Below, in pieces: positions 1 to 14,539 of a DNA stretch of 64,000 nucleotides. The notes beneath the pieces are model-generated. The model worked only from the letters and a program-made list of their open reading frames with translations. It did not search any database and had not been told where the DNA came from. Within the stretch, counting starts at the first letter, position 1. The number at the start of each line of letters is the position of its first letter. The DNA comes from Adiantum capillus-veneris (lineage: Eukaryota > Streptophyta > Polypodiopsida > Polypodiales > Pteridaceae), in NCBI GenBank assembly GCA_014529385.2, contig CM043954.1:96303247-96367246 (forward strand). Reading direction: 5' to 3'. Position numbers and translations under genes: made by a program.

Positions 1-1
1 A

Positions 2-2015
2 TATGCATCCGTTCTTGAGCAGGAGCTGAGTAGATGGGCAGAGCGAGAGGGCATAAGAGCACGAGGGCAAGCAGGTTTCAGGAGAGGTTTCTGCACTCTT
101 GACCAGATTCTGACACTCAGAGCTATTATTGAGGAGGGTAGACACCATGGCAAGAGGATCTATTGTAGCTTTGTGGATTTCCGCAAAGCTTTTGACACAG
201 CGCTGAGAGCCAGACTCACACGAACACTACAGGACATGGGTGTGCCTACAGAGCTGATATGGGGTATTCTGGCTCTATACAAGACAGTGATGGGGTGGGT
301 ACGCACCACTGAGGGAATGTCTGACATGGTCCACTCCACTATTGGAGTAAAGCAAGGATGCCCCCTATCCCCGACTCTTTTTGGGATGTATGTGGATGAG
401 TTGAGTTTTCTGACTATGTAGAGCGTCAAGGGGACAGGGGGGACTCAGCTAGCAGGGACATGGATTCGCTGTTACTATATGCTGATGATATTGTGCTGAT
501 TTCTGACTCTCCAGAGGGGATGCAATGTCATTTGGATGCTCTGCATACATTTGCTCGTGACAGTGGATTGTCTGTCAATCTAGGGAAAACCAAGGTTATG
601 GTGTTCAACACCACACCACAATGGTCAGGAGGTCAGCACCCACATTTACTTATGGCCAGGAGACTTTGGAGTACACAAATGCATATACTTATCTTTGGGT
701 AGTCTTCGGTGGACCGGTGTTTTCACTAAGGAGAGCATCAGAGACTAGACTGACGAGAGCATATGCAGCTTTGAGAGGACTGGAAAGGATGTGTTCACAG
801 GTTCAATTTCAGGAACCGTGAACAAAGCTTTGGCTTTTTGACACTCTAGTGACTCCAACTATGCTCTATGGAGTTCAGGTGTGGGGACCCTCAGTAGACC
901 ACCATGGAAGATCTGGCAACACAGATGGATGGAGATGTATGGAGAGGCCTTTGGTCTCTATGATTGCTCGGATGATTCGGGCTAAGGCCTCAGTACCACA
1001 TGAGATTATCCAAGCCAAGGCCCCCCCCCCACGGTGGAGGCATTAGTATCCTTTATGCACAGTCTATGGGATCTCCCTAGGGATAGATACGCTCGGCTTG
1101 CCCTGGAGTCATCTCGACAACTAGCTCTACAAGGCGATACAGCATGTTGGTATGGACAGATGACAGCATGGTTTCAGTCATAGATTACCTCCGCTTCAAT
1201 GCTCCTTGGATGCACCCTCCTTGTCTCTCATACGGACAGAGATCACCAGACTCATACGTTAGGATTTGATTCAGCTAGATACCAGGAGCACATGGATACA
1301 GCCCACACCGGAGCTGGGCTCGAAGATGGCCTTCTACAGAGGGCATCTTCTCCAACTCATGGAGGACGGCTTTGTGACTAGGCCTGCATACATGGGTATA
1401 CACTTATCTCATGGGATAAGATGCACTATTGGACAAATACGCACATCCTCACATCAGCTCCAGATTGAGACTGGCCGATTTCGAGGGGTGCTGGCAGGGG
1501 CCAGGATATGTCACCTATGTAACTTAGAGCCAAAGACAGAGCTGCACTTTACATGTCACTGCCCGGCATACTATGAGATACGCAGCCGCTTCCACTGCCT
1601 GTTCAGAGGAGGTTTAGGACCTTTTTCTAGAGTCATGAGATACAAGGATTAGAGGTGTCTCGGATTGTTCCTGCTAGAGCTGCACAGACTTAGGGAGAGC
1701 TTGCTGAGGACATAAGGGGAAAGACAATCTCAGAGACGAATTACAGATTTCTTTACACCAGCTAGAGGAGAGCCAACGGAGCGGTCATTACAGAAAATCT
1801 CAGAGCCTACTCATACTAGAGGTATGCTGCTTGACCGAGCCACTTAGCTTGGGAGATCCAGACGCCCTCGACCTCGGGGGGTCTCCCACTACCGACGAAG
1901 GCTGCAACAGAAGATACAGATCACTCTAGCTCGACATGCAAGACGCCCAACCAGAGTACTGACCATGGAGGAGGTCGATGAGATCCGACAACGACCGATG
2001 AGAGATTTTATCTGA
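2..2015 (+). pseudogene. LINE (non-LTR retrotransposon) ORF2 remnant: reverse transcriptase and C-terminal zinc finger
   Basis: Reverse transcriptase of a non-LTR retrotransposon, open at the left window edge. Frame 2 reads to a TAG at 419-421 and carries QAGFRRGFCTLDQI, FVDFRKAFD (catalytic Asp) and GVKQGCPLSPTLF. The reading then moves to frame 1 from about 460 for the active-site block LLYADDIVLISDS and GKTKVMVFN, and to frame 3 near 620-640. A CHLC...H..CHCP zinc finger typical of LINE C-termini lies at 1508-1570. A basic tail resumes in frame 3 after a TAG at 1845-1847 and ends with TGA at 2013-2015. At least three frameshifts and several stops make it non-functional. The 5' part, including any endonuclease, lies outside the window. 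LINE identity is confident; the clade was not determined. Confidence 0.85.
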
Positions 2016-2208
2016 ACCCACAACCCTCCCCCCCCCCCCCCCCCCCCCCCCCCCATTTCCTCTTTCCTTAGTGTTTTAGTGTTAGTTCTTTATAACTTTG
2101 TAATTTCCGTACTCAGACATGGTATCAGATTCACCAATTGTAAGTTTTTGGTCTCATAGGTCATTTTGGCCTTTTGAAGACGTTAATATAGCATTTCATT
2201 TCATTTCT
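2016..2208 (+). mobile_element. LINE 3' untranslated tail
   Basis: This segment follows the final stop of the LINE remnant. It contains a 27-base C run (2028-2054) and ends with three CATTT units at 2192-2206. Many LINEs end in poly-A or a short tandem repeat, so the CATTT repeat is a plausible 3' terminus; this is inference. No target-site duplication can be tested because the 5' end is off the window. Confidence 0.5.
2028..2054. repeat. poly-C homopolymer (27 C)
   Basis: Uninterrupted C run directly downstream of the LINE stop codon. Runs this long are prone to length error in sequencing, so the exact count should be treated with caution. Confidence 0.95.
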
Positions 2209-2490
2209 CTCAGATGTCCTATCTCTTGCTACCTTAGTGATCTCTCTTCTCCATAGGTGCCTTGTTCATGTATGTGGCATTGCAGGTGTTCTATATCGGA
2301 GTCGCTCCGATAGGTTCTACAGACTCGGGTACATGTTATTCGCACTTATTAGAGTTTACAGGTAGCTTTTCTAGGGATGTGTTTTGAGCAGTATGTTTGC
2401 TCACTACTTGCGTATATGATTATGCGCTTCATTGTTGGTTGAGAGCTGTTTATCCCCGGATTTTGAACAAGTTCCATATCTCGGTGGCTA
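2209..2490. other. Stretch without a recognised feature
   Basis: Mixed-composition sequence between the LINE tail and the copia fragment. I see no coding similarity, terminal repeat or RNA gene. Confidence 0.4.
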
Positions 2491-3013
2491 CTAGTCCAAC
2501 CCAAGGCGCAATGTAGTCATCTTGACTGTTGGAGAGAAAATCTCATCAAAGTCAATGCCTTTTTTCGACTTGAATCTCTTAGCAATCAATCTAGCTTTAT
2601 ACTTACGATCGGGATCTTCTGCTGTGTACTTTTTCTTATACACCCATTTGCAAGGCAAGGCTTGTTTGCCCTTTGGCAAGTCTGTCACTTCTCAAGTCTC
2701 AGATGCCATAATCAAGTTATGCTCAGATTGCATTCCATGCTCCCACTTCACTCTATCTTCCATCTGAATAGCCTCTTGGTAGTAGGTAGGCTCTCCGCAA
2801 TCAGTGCCAAATAGATACTCTAGTCCTAGTTGGAACCGCTCAAGGGCACGAGATACACTCATGCTAGAGACTGATATGGTGATGTCAAGATATGTGACGA
2901 GTAGTCTTGATGATGCACATAGCATTGAGGTGTCTGCTACAGATAGATTGGTAGAGGTTGCACTGACTGTTGATACAGATACTAGGGGCTGGTTGACAGA
3001 TATCACGCAGTTT
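2491..3013 (-). pseudogene. Ty1/copia fragment: integrase-RT linker and start of reverse transcriptase
   Basis: On the minus strand a Ser/Thr-rich linker is followed by GEPTYYQEAIQMEDRVKWEH, then after a stop by PKGKQALPCKWVYKKK, KARLIAKRFK and FDEIFSPTVKMTTLR. The last blocks match the start of the copia reverse transcriptase in the two other copia copies here (PCKWVYRYKI, KARLVAKGFK, FDEVFSPVVKMTTLR). The sequence differs enough to be another copia family. The fragment stops abruptly after MTTLR and lacks the catalytic YVDD block, Gag, protease and most of integrase. It abuts a plus-strand copia fragment at about 3014. Confidence 0.75.
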
Positions 3014-3356
3014 TCATCGGCCTTTGGGAGTCTCATGTACAACCTCCTAGTGTCAAGACCCAAGATAGTAGTTGCAGTGGGTAGTTGGTGTTGTCAGTCA
3101 TGTGATGACTAACACTATCATGATGTATCAAGAAATTATGCAAGTTATTATTGGGATACTTGCAAGATATGCATGAGCACTCTATTAGAGATACATGCTT
3201 TTGCAAATCGCTAGAGCCTACACGACGGCATGCATGTATTTTGAGAGGGCTACCGACGTAGGTTGAGAGAGTCTCTCACACATCTTCATGTATATTTTGC
3301 CAGGTCTTATAGTAGTTTCACTTATCGACACACTCGCCTTTAAGTGGGAGGTTATT
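3014..3356 (+). pseudogene. Ty1/copia fragment in opposite orientation: end of RT and a possible polypurine tract
   Basis: From 3014 the plus strand reads SAFGSLMYNLLVSRPKIVVA, matching the copia RT block SAMGSLIYAMIATRPNIAFA found elsewhere in the window. Stops follow quickly and the RNase H region is not recognisable. At about 3342-3352 there is a purine tract TTTAAGTGGGAGGTT very like the tract next to the 3' LTR of the copia element at 47.3 kb. I therefore read this as a heavily deleted 3' part of a plus-strand copia. The LTR that should follow could not be delimited. Confidence 0.55.
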
Positions 3357-5436
3357 GAGGTAAAGGCATACCTGTTACCCATACTGGACATGTCAAATTT
3401 TATCCGGCCGCCCACTATACACAGCTTCCCTTATTCTTTATATGAAGAAAATAGGGAGCTCTCTCACATTCTCATAGTGGTAGCTCCACCCACACACCAG
3501 TCTCCTATTCTCCTCTCTTTCTCCTTCTCATACGAATGCATTCGCATGCTCCACACCTTACAAAGCGCTTGACGAGAGGGTATATGATAGTTCGTATCAG
3601 ATACAAATCTACAATTACAAGGGAGGCGTTTCAATTCAAATTTTCAAAACAAGTTACGGGTTTATGAAGAAAGAGGGGTGACCATTTTTTAAGAGCATTA
3701 TCATTAAAATATATTTTTGAAGCCATCTTATCAGTAAAAGAAACTCCCACAATTTTTCATCAATAAACATCAAAAACTTCTCTGGATCCCAAAACGAATT
3801 CAAAATTAAGCATTAATCACAGTAACTTTTCCATATAAAAGTCGCTCAATAAGATCAACAGTTTCAAAGGTAAATGTAAAGTTGGAGATTATACACCTTA
3901 AATGTTGCAATACAAGCCGGCTATATATGGTTGAGCTACAAGATCTATAAACTGACACCTGCAATCTCAAGTGGGTTGCATGTGGTTGACTTACAAGATC
4001 TATAATTATGCTGAAGTTAAAAAGAACAAAATCAGCACCAACAAACACAGCTCAATGTGTTCATTTCTTTTCAAACATAAGACAATATCCTCTAATCTCC
4101 TCAGGATAGCCACTTGAGTATCAAGGCCACTGGATTATAGAGTTGGAATATTACCAAACACTATCCACTCTCACATTTTTGAGCCTAAATGCAATACTTC
4201 AATCGGTAACTACATTAATTACTAACCCCTTAGGAAGGACACCTGCTTCTCGGCGAACTTATCTGCTTCTGTATCAAGCACTGCTAATGGACATGGCATG
4301 TAGTCCGCAAACCCTTCAAGGCCTCTGGCTTAAAGAGCTGCATTGTTGCCAAATATAGTATTCACTCTCAGATTTTAAGCTCAAGTTCAATTGATAACTA
4401 CACTACTATTGTTGCAATTGCTTCACTCCTCTTGGCTGACGTGATTTACATTTGGCAACCTCCTTTTAATTCAACTGCTGATCTGTTTCAAAAGCAGAGC
4501 AAACTCTGCAGAGAACCTCCAGTCGTGGATTCTGTTTGTTACAATGCAGCTCTATAAGCCAGAGGCCTTCATGCTTGAAAGGAAATCAACACCTTGAGCT
4601 GTGTTTGTTGGTGCCATTCTGAGAAAGCATTACAAGGGCATGTTGTGAGGTTTAAAGTTTTAAAGGCCTCCTCAGGAGGTTTTGAGCTTAACTGCCAAAA
4701 CTTCAATTTACAATTGCTCCTGGATAGTGGATGTCCAATCTTTGATAGAGAAATCATTCATTTTTTGTTCCACCTAAGCTATAGTAAAGGATATTACATT
4801 AGTGCAGTCGCTTCGCTCTTCTTGGCTGACATGTCATTTTGGCACTCTTTCAATTGCTCATTTGTCTCAAAATGAGAAGGCAAACTCCGCACAGGACCTC
4901 CAGCCCAGTCCCTGAGAAGGCCTTAAACTGCATATATTTCATAAGGTGCAGAAAGGGACGTTTGAAAGTCAATAGATATTCCCAATTTACATAAATTTTA
5001 AACCTGACAAAATGAAGCTTATTGATATCATGGCTACAAAATTTAAGAATTGCAAGGCAGAATCATCCACCCGCTTTATCAGTCAGCTTGCTTCACCCTG
5101 CATTGACAGTGAGGAGCAGCAAGATGAAGGCATTTATGTAAAGCCGTGACTTGCGAGCATGACAAGTCTCAGTCAAGTCAGATAGAACTCAAATCAACTA
5201 CTGTGAAAGCTAGTCTCATGGGTACGTTCATGCTACATAAGAAGCATGGATTGCCCAAAAATCAACCAATGTATAGTTTGTAAGATTTCTTCACTCTACC
5301 TAGCTACTCCTGTTTTGTCTTTTCTGTATTGGTGGCCATTACCAGTACTAAAGCACCGAGACATCTCTGATCCTAATCTAACATTTAAGGCAATGCTCCA
5401 ACCAGTTGATTCCCTATCTCTACCTAGGGAGTGTTC
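3357..5436. other. Intergenic stretch downstream of the PPR gene
   Basis: AT-rich sequence with only short open frames and no recognised protein. Two segments, about 4410-4530 and 4800-4915, are degenerate direct copies of each other (both contain a TTGGCTGAC block and later a CAAACTC..CA..ACCTCCAG block). An inverted repeat is listed separately. Confidence 0.5.
4318..4567. repeat. Inverted repeat, about 28-bp arms around a 190-bp spacer
   Basis: The segment beginning GGCCTCTGGCTTAAAGAGC near 4320 reappears in reverse complement at about 4538-4566 with one mismatch in the arm. The 250-bp unit could be a small non-autonomous DNA element (MITE-like) or a chance foldback. I could not identify a target-site duplication. 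Confidence 0.6.
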
Positions 5437-8136
<2,700 letters not shown>

Positions 8137-8401
8137 TGAGTCGGCTCGTTCGATACTGAGAAGTTATCTGCGGTTACCTGCACTGGCGGGCAGGAAGCCA
8201 AAGTTTCCATGGCTACCTTACGGACATAGAAAGAAGCAAACGAAGAAGAAGCAGAAGTAGAAGAATTTGGACCAGTGTTCCGGGGTTTAGTGGATTTTTA
8301 ACCGGGTAAAAATTTCAAAATCCAGCTAGAATTCGAGCTTGCCTTCAAGAAACTAGTGTGCCTTGATTCCTTCACTATGTATATTGTAAGTAGTAAACAA
8401 G

Positions 8402-9052
8402 TGATAGTGGTGTGGATTTTGCCGTGTGGAATAGCTCGTGATGATGGCTTTACAGCATCTCTCCTCGAAGCTTTCCCCAAAAACTCCATGACCTCGTATT
8501 AGAAATGAGATTTTGCATTAAAAGATGTATGGGTGTAAACATTTTCACATTATAATAAAAATGAAACGAGATGCATTCGTGCATTTGCGATGCTTGTGTT
8601 TGAAAAAAAAGAGCAAAAACCATACGTATGTATAGTGTGAAGTTGGCACCATTCTCCACATTTATAAAGATTTCATAGGGAACGTGCCCTTTCCCTACCA
8701 CTTGTATCCCCTCGAGTGTTGAAGGGGACTTATGATAGTGGTGTGGATTTTGCCATGTGGAATAGCTCGTGATGATGGCTTTACAACATCTCTCCTCGAA
8801 GCTTTCGCCAGAAACTCCATGACCTTGCATCAGAAATGAGATTTTGCATTAAAAGATGTATGGGTGTAAACATTTTCACATTATAATAAAAATGAAACGA
8901 GATGCATTTCGTGCATTTGCGATGCTTGTGCTTGAAAACAAAGAGCAAAAACCATATGTATGGTGTGAAGTTAGCACCATTCTCCACATTTATAAAGATT
9001 TCATAGGGAACGTGCCCTTCCCCTACCACTTTTATCCCCTCAGTGTTGAAGG
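8402..9052. repeat. Tandem duplication, two ~322-bp copies (331-bp period)
   Basis: Copy 1 spans about 8402-8724 and copy 2 about 8733-9052. Both start TGATAGTGGTGTGGATTTTG and end GTGTTGAAGG, and they differ by few substitutions and small indels. Copy 2 stops exactly where similarity to the gypsy integrase region begins (9053). I do not recognise the repeated sequence. Antisense open frames in it have no family resemblance. Confidence 0.85.
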
Positions 9053-11335
9053 ATCTTTTGGAAAGATGCTTTTGCAGGTCTCAACTATATTCATCTGCAA
9101 CGAAGATCTTCCCACGTACCTTGAGTAGTAGGGGACTTCCCTCTATCACCTCAAAAGGTGCTTTTCCCATGGAAGTATGTACAGTGTTATTGTAAGCGTA
9201 CTCCACTAAGGGTAAGTACTTCTCCCATTGGGACTTTCGATCTACTTCTGTGACAAAATTTTAGTAGATCAAGAATTGTTAGGTTAGCTATTTCACTTTG
9301 GCTATTCATTTGGGGATGATAGGCCAAAAGCCTTGTACCTAAATTCTCAAAGAGACCCTTCCAAAAATTATAGGATCTCTATCCGGCACTATAGACATTG
9401 GCAAGCCATGGTATTTGAAGATTTGTGATATAAAGAGGGTTGCCATTTGATGGGCCTTGATAGTCTTTTTGACAAGTATGAATTGTGCTTGTTTGCTAAA
9501 CCTGTCTACTATCATCCATGTTCCTATATTCCCATGGATATTTGGGCAATCCAAAGATAAAATCCATTCATATGCTCTCCCATGGTGAATTAGGGATTGA
9601 CAAAGGTTGAAGAAATCGAGGTTGCTTCCCTCTATCAAACATCGTCTTTTGGCATACCACACATTTTGAAACATACTCTTGTATGTTTGCTTTCATGGCA
9701 GGCCGATAGAAATATGTTTCTATCCCTTTTAGGGTAGACTGAATCCCTCTATGCCCCACATAAGGAGGAGCATGATATTCATACATTACTTTCTCACGAA
9801 GTGAGTTAGTAACACATAGTCTATTGCCATACAGAAGATAACCATCTTGTAGGGTAAATGGTTCTTCCTTCTTCCCTAGTGCAAGGGTGATCGCATCTCT
9901 AAAATCAAGATCATTAGCGTACTCATCTATCACAGAAGATAGATCATTGTGAGTTGCTATAGATACCGCATTCACTCTCGGTCCTCTTGAGAGTGCATGG
10001 GCCACTTGATTATGCTTGCCAGCAATGTGAGCAATATGAAAATGAAATTGCAAAAGGAAGTTTTCCCACCTCATTTGTTTGTTGGAGAGCTTGGTCTACA
10101 TCATGAAGTACTTAAGGCTTTGGTGATTCGTTCGCAGAATGAAAGGAGTCCCCAAAAAATAGCGCTTCCACAAATCTAGAGCATGTAGAACTACTAAGAG
10201 TTCCTTCTCATATATGCCTAGAGTTTGCTCAACAGGTCGAGCCTTCGACTTTCATAGGCTATGGTGTGCCCTTCTTGAAGCAAAACAGCTCCAAGGAAAT
10301 CACTCCAGGCGTCGCATTGGACCTCAAATGGCTTTGAGAGATTCGGCAGTGTAAGCACATGTTGAGAGATAAGCTTCTCTTTAAGCTTTTTGAAAGCATT
10401 GTTCTCGTTGGTGGACCATATATAACTAATTTTTTTCTTTGCTAGGTCCTGTAATGGTTTCGCGATTTGTGAGAACTTTTCTATGAAGCATCTATGAACT
10501 TTTCGCCATCCTTTTATTACCTCTACTTTGATGGATCCATTTAGATGCCATCTTGAGAGATAATGTGACCTAAATACTGAATCTCTTGTAAGAAAATTCC
10601 ACTTTTCTTTTGATTAATATAAAGTTTATTCTCTCATAAAACTTGAAATATTACCTGGAGGTGTTGCTTGTGTCCGTCTAATGAATTAGAGTAGATGATT
10701 ATATCATCAAACAACACTCCAGTAAAGGTTTGGTGAGGCCTAAATAGCTTCTCCATCAGACGGTTAAATGTGGCTGGTGCATTGGTCAAGCCAAAAGGCA
10801 TGACAATGTACTTGTAAAGACGAAACATAGTGCAAAATGCGGTCTTTACAATGTCTTGATCAACTATCCTTATTTGATGGTAGCCACTTTTTAGGTCAAT
10901 CCTACTGAAGTAGGTCAACCCCTGTAGCTTGTCTTCTACCCGTGGAATGGGAAACCTATTCTTGATAGTAATCCTATTTAGTGCTCTATAGTCGACACAC
11001 ATACGATATGTGCCATCTTTCTTTTGCACTAATAACATTGGTGAACAAAATGGAGATGATTTAGGCCTAACCATGCCTTTCTCAACCAACTCGTGCACTT
11101 GCCGCATAGTCTCCTCTTGTTGAGCTTGGGAAACTCAATAAGGAGGTTTATTAGGTAGTGAGCTTCCTGGTAGAAGTTCAATTGCATGGTCATCATCCCC
11201 TCGTTTGGGAGGTAGTTCACAAGGGATGTCGTCAATAAAAACATCTTGGAATCCCTTGAGGAACTTAGATAAATCTATTTCCTTTTGATTGGTTATATCT
11301 TCTTGTGCTGTAACATTAGGTTCATTTTGGGAATC
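9053..11335 (-). pseudogene. gypsy copy 1 pol: reverse transcriptase, RNase H, partial integrase
   Basis: Open pieces on the minus strand give RT (10,634-11,107: SPFCSPMLLVQKKDGTYRMC, YFSRIDLKSGYHQIRI, and the active-site block LFDDIIIYS), the RNase H to integrase transition (9568-10,074: FHFHIAHIAGKHNQVAHAL, then the HHCC zinc region ending CVVCQ) and part of the integrase core (9339-9674: IVPDRDPIIFG). RNase H between 10,080 and 10,630 is interrupted by stops. The order and spacing match the pol of gypsy copy 2. It is non-functional because of stops, frameshifts and the missing C-terminus. Confidence 0.85.
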
Positions 11336-13422
11336 TTAAAAAAAAATCATGTACACGGAAATAGAGCTCTTTATTGACTTATTGAAAGCTTGCTTATGTA
11401 CAATGGGTATGCTACTACCCAAGTCCTTAGCATCTATGTGCATATCTTTTTCCCTGTACCTAAAGTAGATTTGCCTTTCAGGGAATTTAACATTGGCAGC
11501 CATGCGATCAAACCATGGTGCCCCTAGAATTACATTTTCATGCTTGAGAGGAGAGATAAAGAAATCCTCCTTGTCCACATAGCTTTGGACATGGAGCCTC
11601 AATTTCCCAATTAAGGGAGTGACTGAGGCTTCTTGCCCCTTGAAAGAACCATCGGCATGTAGGACATCTCCCATCTCATAGGCTTGGATGCCTAGCTTGG
11701 TGGCCAACTCTGTGGATATGAAATTGTGAGTAGAACCAGGGTCAAAGAGAATAAAAGCATCATGTTCTCTTACCTTTCCCCAAGCATGACATAGAGGAGA
11801 TCCTTTGTGATGAGTATCCTCTTCTTGAATTTCGACCAAGGTAGCTCTAGGAGACTCATTACATGTATTCTTGTGGGGACAAGCACGATAGGCATGCCCT
11901 TGCTCCCCGCACTGGAAACCACGGTTATCTTTTCGATAACGCTCTAGATCTTCAGAAGAGAGTTTATTTTTGCCTTTATAAACTCCCTTCTCCTTAGCTT
12001 TGTTGTTGTTGGCATTTCCTTTGGGAGACTTTTGGACGTTGTCCTTCCCCTTAGGCTCGTTACGGTCCTTGTTTTTCGTGGGCTTAAGATTTCTCTTATC
12101 CCCTTGTCGGAAGTTGATTCTTGAAGCCACCATGGTATGGTGTATGACCGTAGATATGGTGCATGGCCTTTGGGAGTTAACATACTCCGCCATATCCTTA
12201 GTTAAACCCACACAAAATTGTTTTTTTTGCTCTCCAAAATCCATCTTTCTGAAGACAGTGGATTTGAGGTGTAAATTGCAAAACTTGCCTACATATTTGT
12301 GATTAGATTCGTAGGGAGAGAGCTTCAAGCTTCACCATTCAGTGAGTACTTTGTTTTTGGCATCGGTAGCCAAAAACTGCTTGATGATGGAAGCTCTTAA
12401 AGCTTTCCATGTTTGTGGAGCTTCACCGTTTGCTCGTAGGCTAGACCACCATTGCTTGATGGACTTTTGAAAATGCATGCTACAGGACGTAGCTTAGAGG
12501 ACTCCGTGAAGCCCTCATCTCCAAATGCCGCATCGAATTGTTGGATAAAGACCAAGACTTTGTCCGTAGCACCAAAAGTGCCATCGTAGGTAAGGAAAGA
12601 GATGTTCTCTCCTCTCTCTTTGATCTTTTTGAGCTTGACGACCTTTTCCTGACAGCATAGAATTTCCTATGGCCTCTTCTTTTGGGTGGTTCAAGAGCTG
12701 CACCATCACTTTCTTTAGAAGAGGAAGAGTATGAGGAGGATGGAGAAGAGGGTGACCTCTTTCTCTCCTTTTTCTTCCCTTGTTCCTCCTTGTCTGCACC
12801 AACACTTTCTTCAGAAAAGGAAGAGGATGAAGAAGATGGAGAAGAGGAAGAGGAAGAGGAAGAGGATGAAGAAGATGGAGAAGAGGGTGACCTCTTTCTC
12901 ACTTTTCTTCTCTTGTTTTCTCTCTTCCCTCTTTGAATTATGGTGTAGAGAAGTATGCAATGGTCTTCTCCGTTTAGGGGGTGTTGGAGAGTGTTTTGCC
13001 CACCGTCTTCGTGGAGCCATCTCCGCCAAGGTGCTAGGAAACTCACTTCTTTCTCGTTCTTTCGGTGGGGGCTCTACCATTGAAACTTGGGTTCTCCTTT
13101 GGGAGGGAGATGCCTCATCAAGCAGTAAGTTTTTGAGCCCTTTGTACGGATCCTCCTCTTTTTTCCTTATCTGAGAGAGTCCTCTTTTGGAAGTCTCACC
13201 AGGAGCTTTCCTAGGTACTCTCTCTTCTTGGTGGGGAGTTTGGAGAATACCATGGGTGTGCAATTGGTGTAGCACTTCACCTTGGAGGGATGGGTTGCCC
13301 AGGGCTTGTTGAAGCCTAGAAACAAGATAGTTTGCAAGCATAGGGGCATCATTAGTTGCTCTCTCATTAGCAAAATCAAAGCTATCAACATTCATTTCAA
13401 TCTCTTTTACCTTATCAGCCAT
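11336..13422 (-). pseudogene. gypsy copy 1 gag and protease
   Basis: The Gag start corresponds to MADKVKEIEMNVDSFDFANE at 13,422. The frame is good to the serine-rich tract (about 12,780-12,900), where repeat-length change shifts it; pieces continue in two other frames (12,480-13,046; 11,336-12,328). The last piece has the nucleocapsid knuckle GFQCGEQGHAYRAC, whose first Cys is replaced by Gly compared with copy 2. The protease follows with FDPGSTHNFIS, a variant of the usual D-S/T-G-A/S motif also present in copy 2. The glutamate-rich open frames on the plus strand at 12.7-12.9 kb are shadows of the serine tract. Confidence 0.85.
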
Positions 13423-13811
13423 ACTAGCAAATTTTAGGTGTAACTTTTTACTTCTACTTTGGCACTTCAAGCACTAGTTGCTACTCCTCTTTACCTTCAA
13501 AGTTAAGCACTCAAGCATCTATACCCGTGGCTCGAATATTATTAATTGCAAGGAATAGAAGAGAGGGTTCAATAGAGACAAGGCAACACCAGTTCCTGTC
13601 AAGCTTCTAATAGCTCAATAATGGTTAAGCCATAGACAAGCCCCATATGACTCCATCATTAAGACTATAGTATCCCCATTAACTGCATAAAGCAGGCGTG
13701 TTTCAAGGATGAAAAATTCCATTTCTACTTACTCTTTTGCAATTAATATCACCAACCATTGTAGCAAGCTTGAGGACCTCTCTTCTTTGAGCAAGATAAG
13801 AGAAACCAATA

Positions 13812-13823
13812 GCTCTAATACCA
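13812..13823 (-). promoter_or_regulatory. Primer binding site of gypsy copy 1
   Basis: On the minus strand the sequence is TGGTATTAGAGC, one mismatch from TGGTATCAGAGC, the plant initiator tRNA-Met primer site found intact in gypsy copy 2. It marks the 5' end of the internal region. Confidence 0.7.
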
Positions 13824-13856
13824 ATGTAACATTTAATGCACTAGTAACTTGTGTGT

Positions 13857-14478
13857 AGCAAAAAGTTGAATGTGGCCGGAGCATTTTTCAAGAAAAAAGG
13901 CATGACAAGATATTCATAAAGACCAAATGTTGTGCAAAAAGCAGTCTTTACAATATCTTCATTCACTATCCTTATTTGATAATAGCCACTTTTTAGGTCA
14001 AACCTATTGAAGTAGGTAGAGCCTTGCAACTTATCAAACATATCTTCTACCTATGGTACGGGAAATTTGTTTTTGATAGTGATCCGTTGATAGTGATCTG
14101 GTTTAGTGCTCTATAGTACGACATACATACGATATGTGTCGTCTTTCTTTTGCACTAGTAGGACTGGTGAACAAAAGGGAGAGGAACTAGGCCTCACCAC
14201 CCTCTTATCTACCAGTCCATGCACTTGCCTCACAATCTCCTCTTATTGAGCTTGAGAAACTCTATAAGGAGGCTTATTACGTAGTGAGATCCCACCTAGA
14301 AGCTCTATTCTATGGTCATCATCCCCTCGTTTTGGAGGTAACACCATAGGGATGTCATCGATAAAAACATCTTGGAATCTACGTAGAAAATTAGACAACT
14401 CTAATTCTTCTTGATTCCTACCACTTTGATTTGGCAAAACATTAGAATTATTTGGAGACTCTTTGACAAAAATCATAT
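13857..14478 (-). pseudogene. gypsy copy 1b: RT fragment with internal deletion
   Basis: This segment aligns with 42,296-42,900 of gypsy copy 2, covering the RT N-terminus (YFNRFDLKSGYYQIRI, FGLYEYLVMPF) and the upstream linker (FQDVFIDDIPMVLPP, DDDHRIELL). At about 14,480 it jumps directly to leader sequence that lies about 2.2 kb further upstream in copy 2, so Gag and protease are deleted. It is joined to the leader, primer site and LTR at 14,480-16,120. Confidence 0.8.
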
Positions 14479-14539
14479 ACAAACCTTTCATGGACAACTT
14501 AAGGACCTCTCTTCTTAAGCAAGAAAAGAGAAACCAATA

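Larger units (their letters stand above)
9053..13830 (-). mobile_element. Ty3/gypsy element, copy 1 (degenerate, truncated at both ends)
   Basis: This is the internal region of a gypsy element of the same family as the copy at 37,997-46,821, in the same gene order on the minus strand: leader and primer site near 13,812, Gag, protease, RT, RNase H, integrase. The integrase end is cut at 9053, so the C-terminal chromodomain part and the 3' LTR are missing. At the 5' side only the primer site and a few bases of LTR-like sequence remain before another gypsy fragment begins. Multiple frameshifts make it older or more damaged than copy 2. Confidence 0.85.

Noticed and set aside
8450-9029. Paired antisense frames in the 331-bp duplication
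   Set aside because: The second is just the duplicate of the first, with different breaks; there is no selection for an open frame.
12682-13174. Glu-rich plus-strand open frames (EEDEEDGEE, KRKRMKKMEK)
   Set aside because: They are the antisense of the serine-rich tract of the gypsy Gag.
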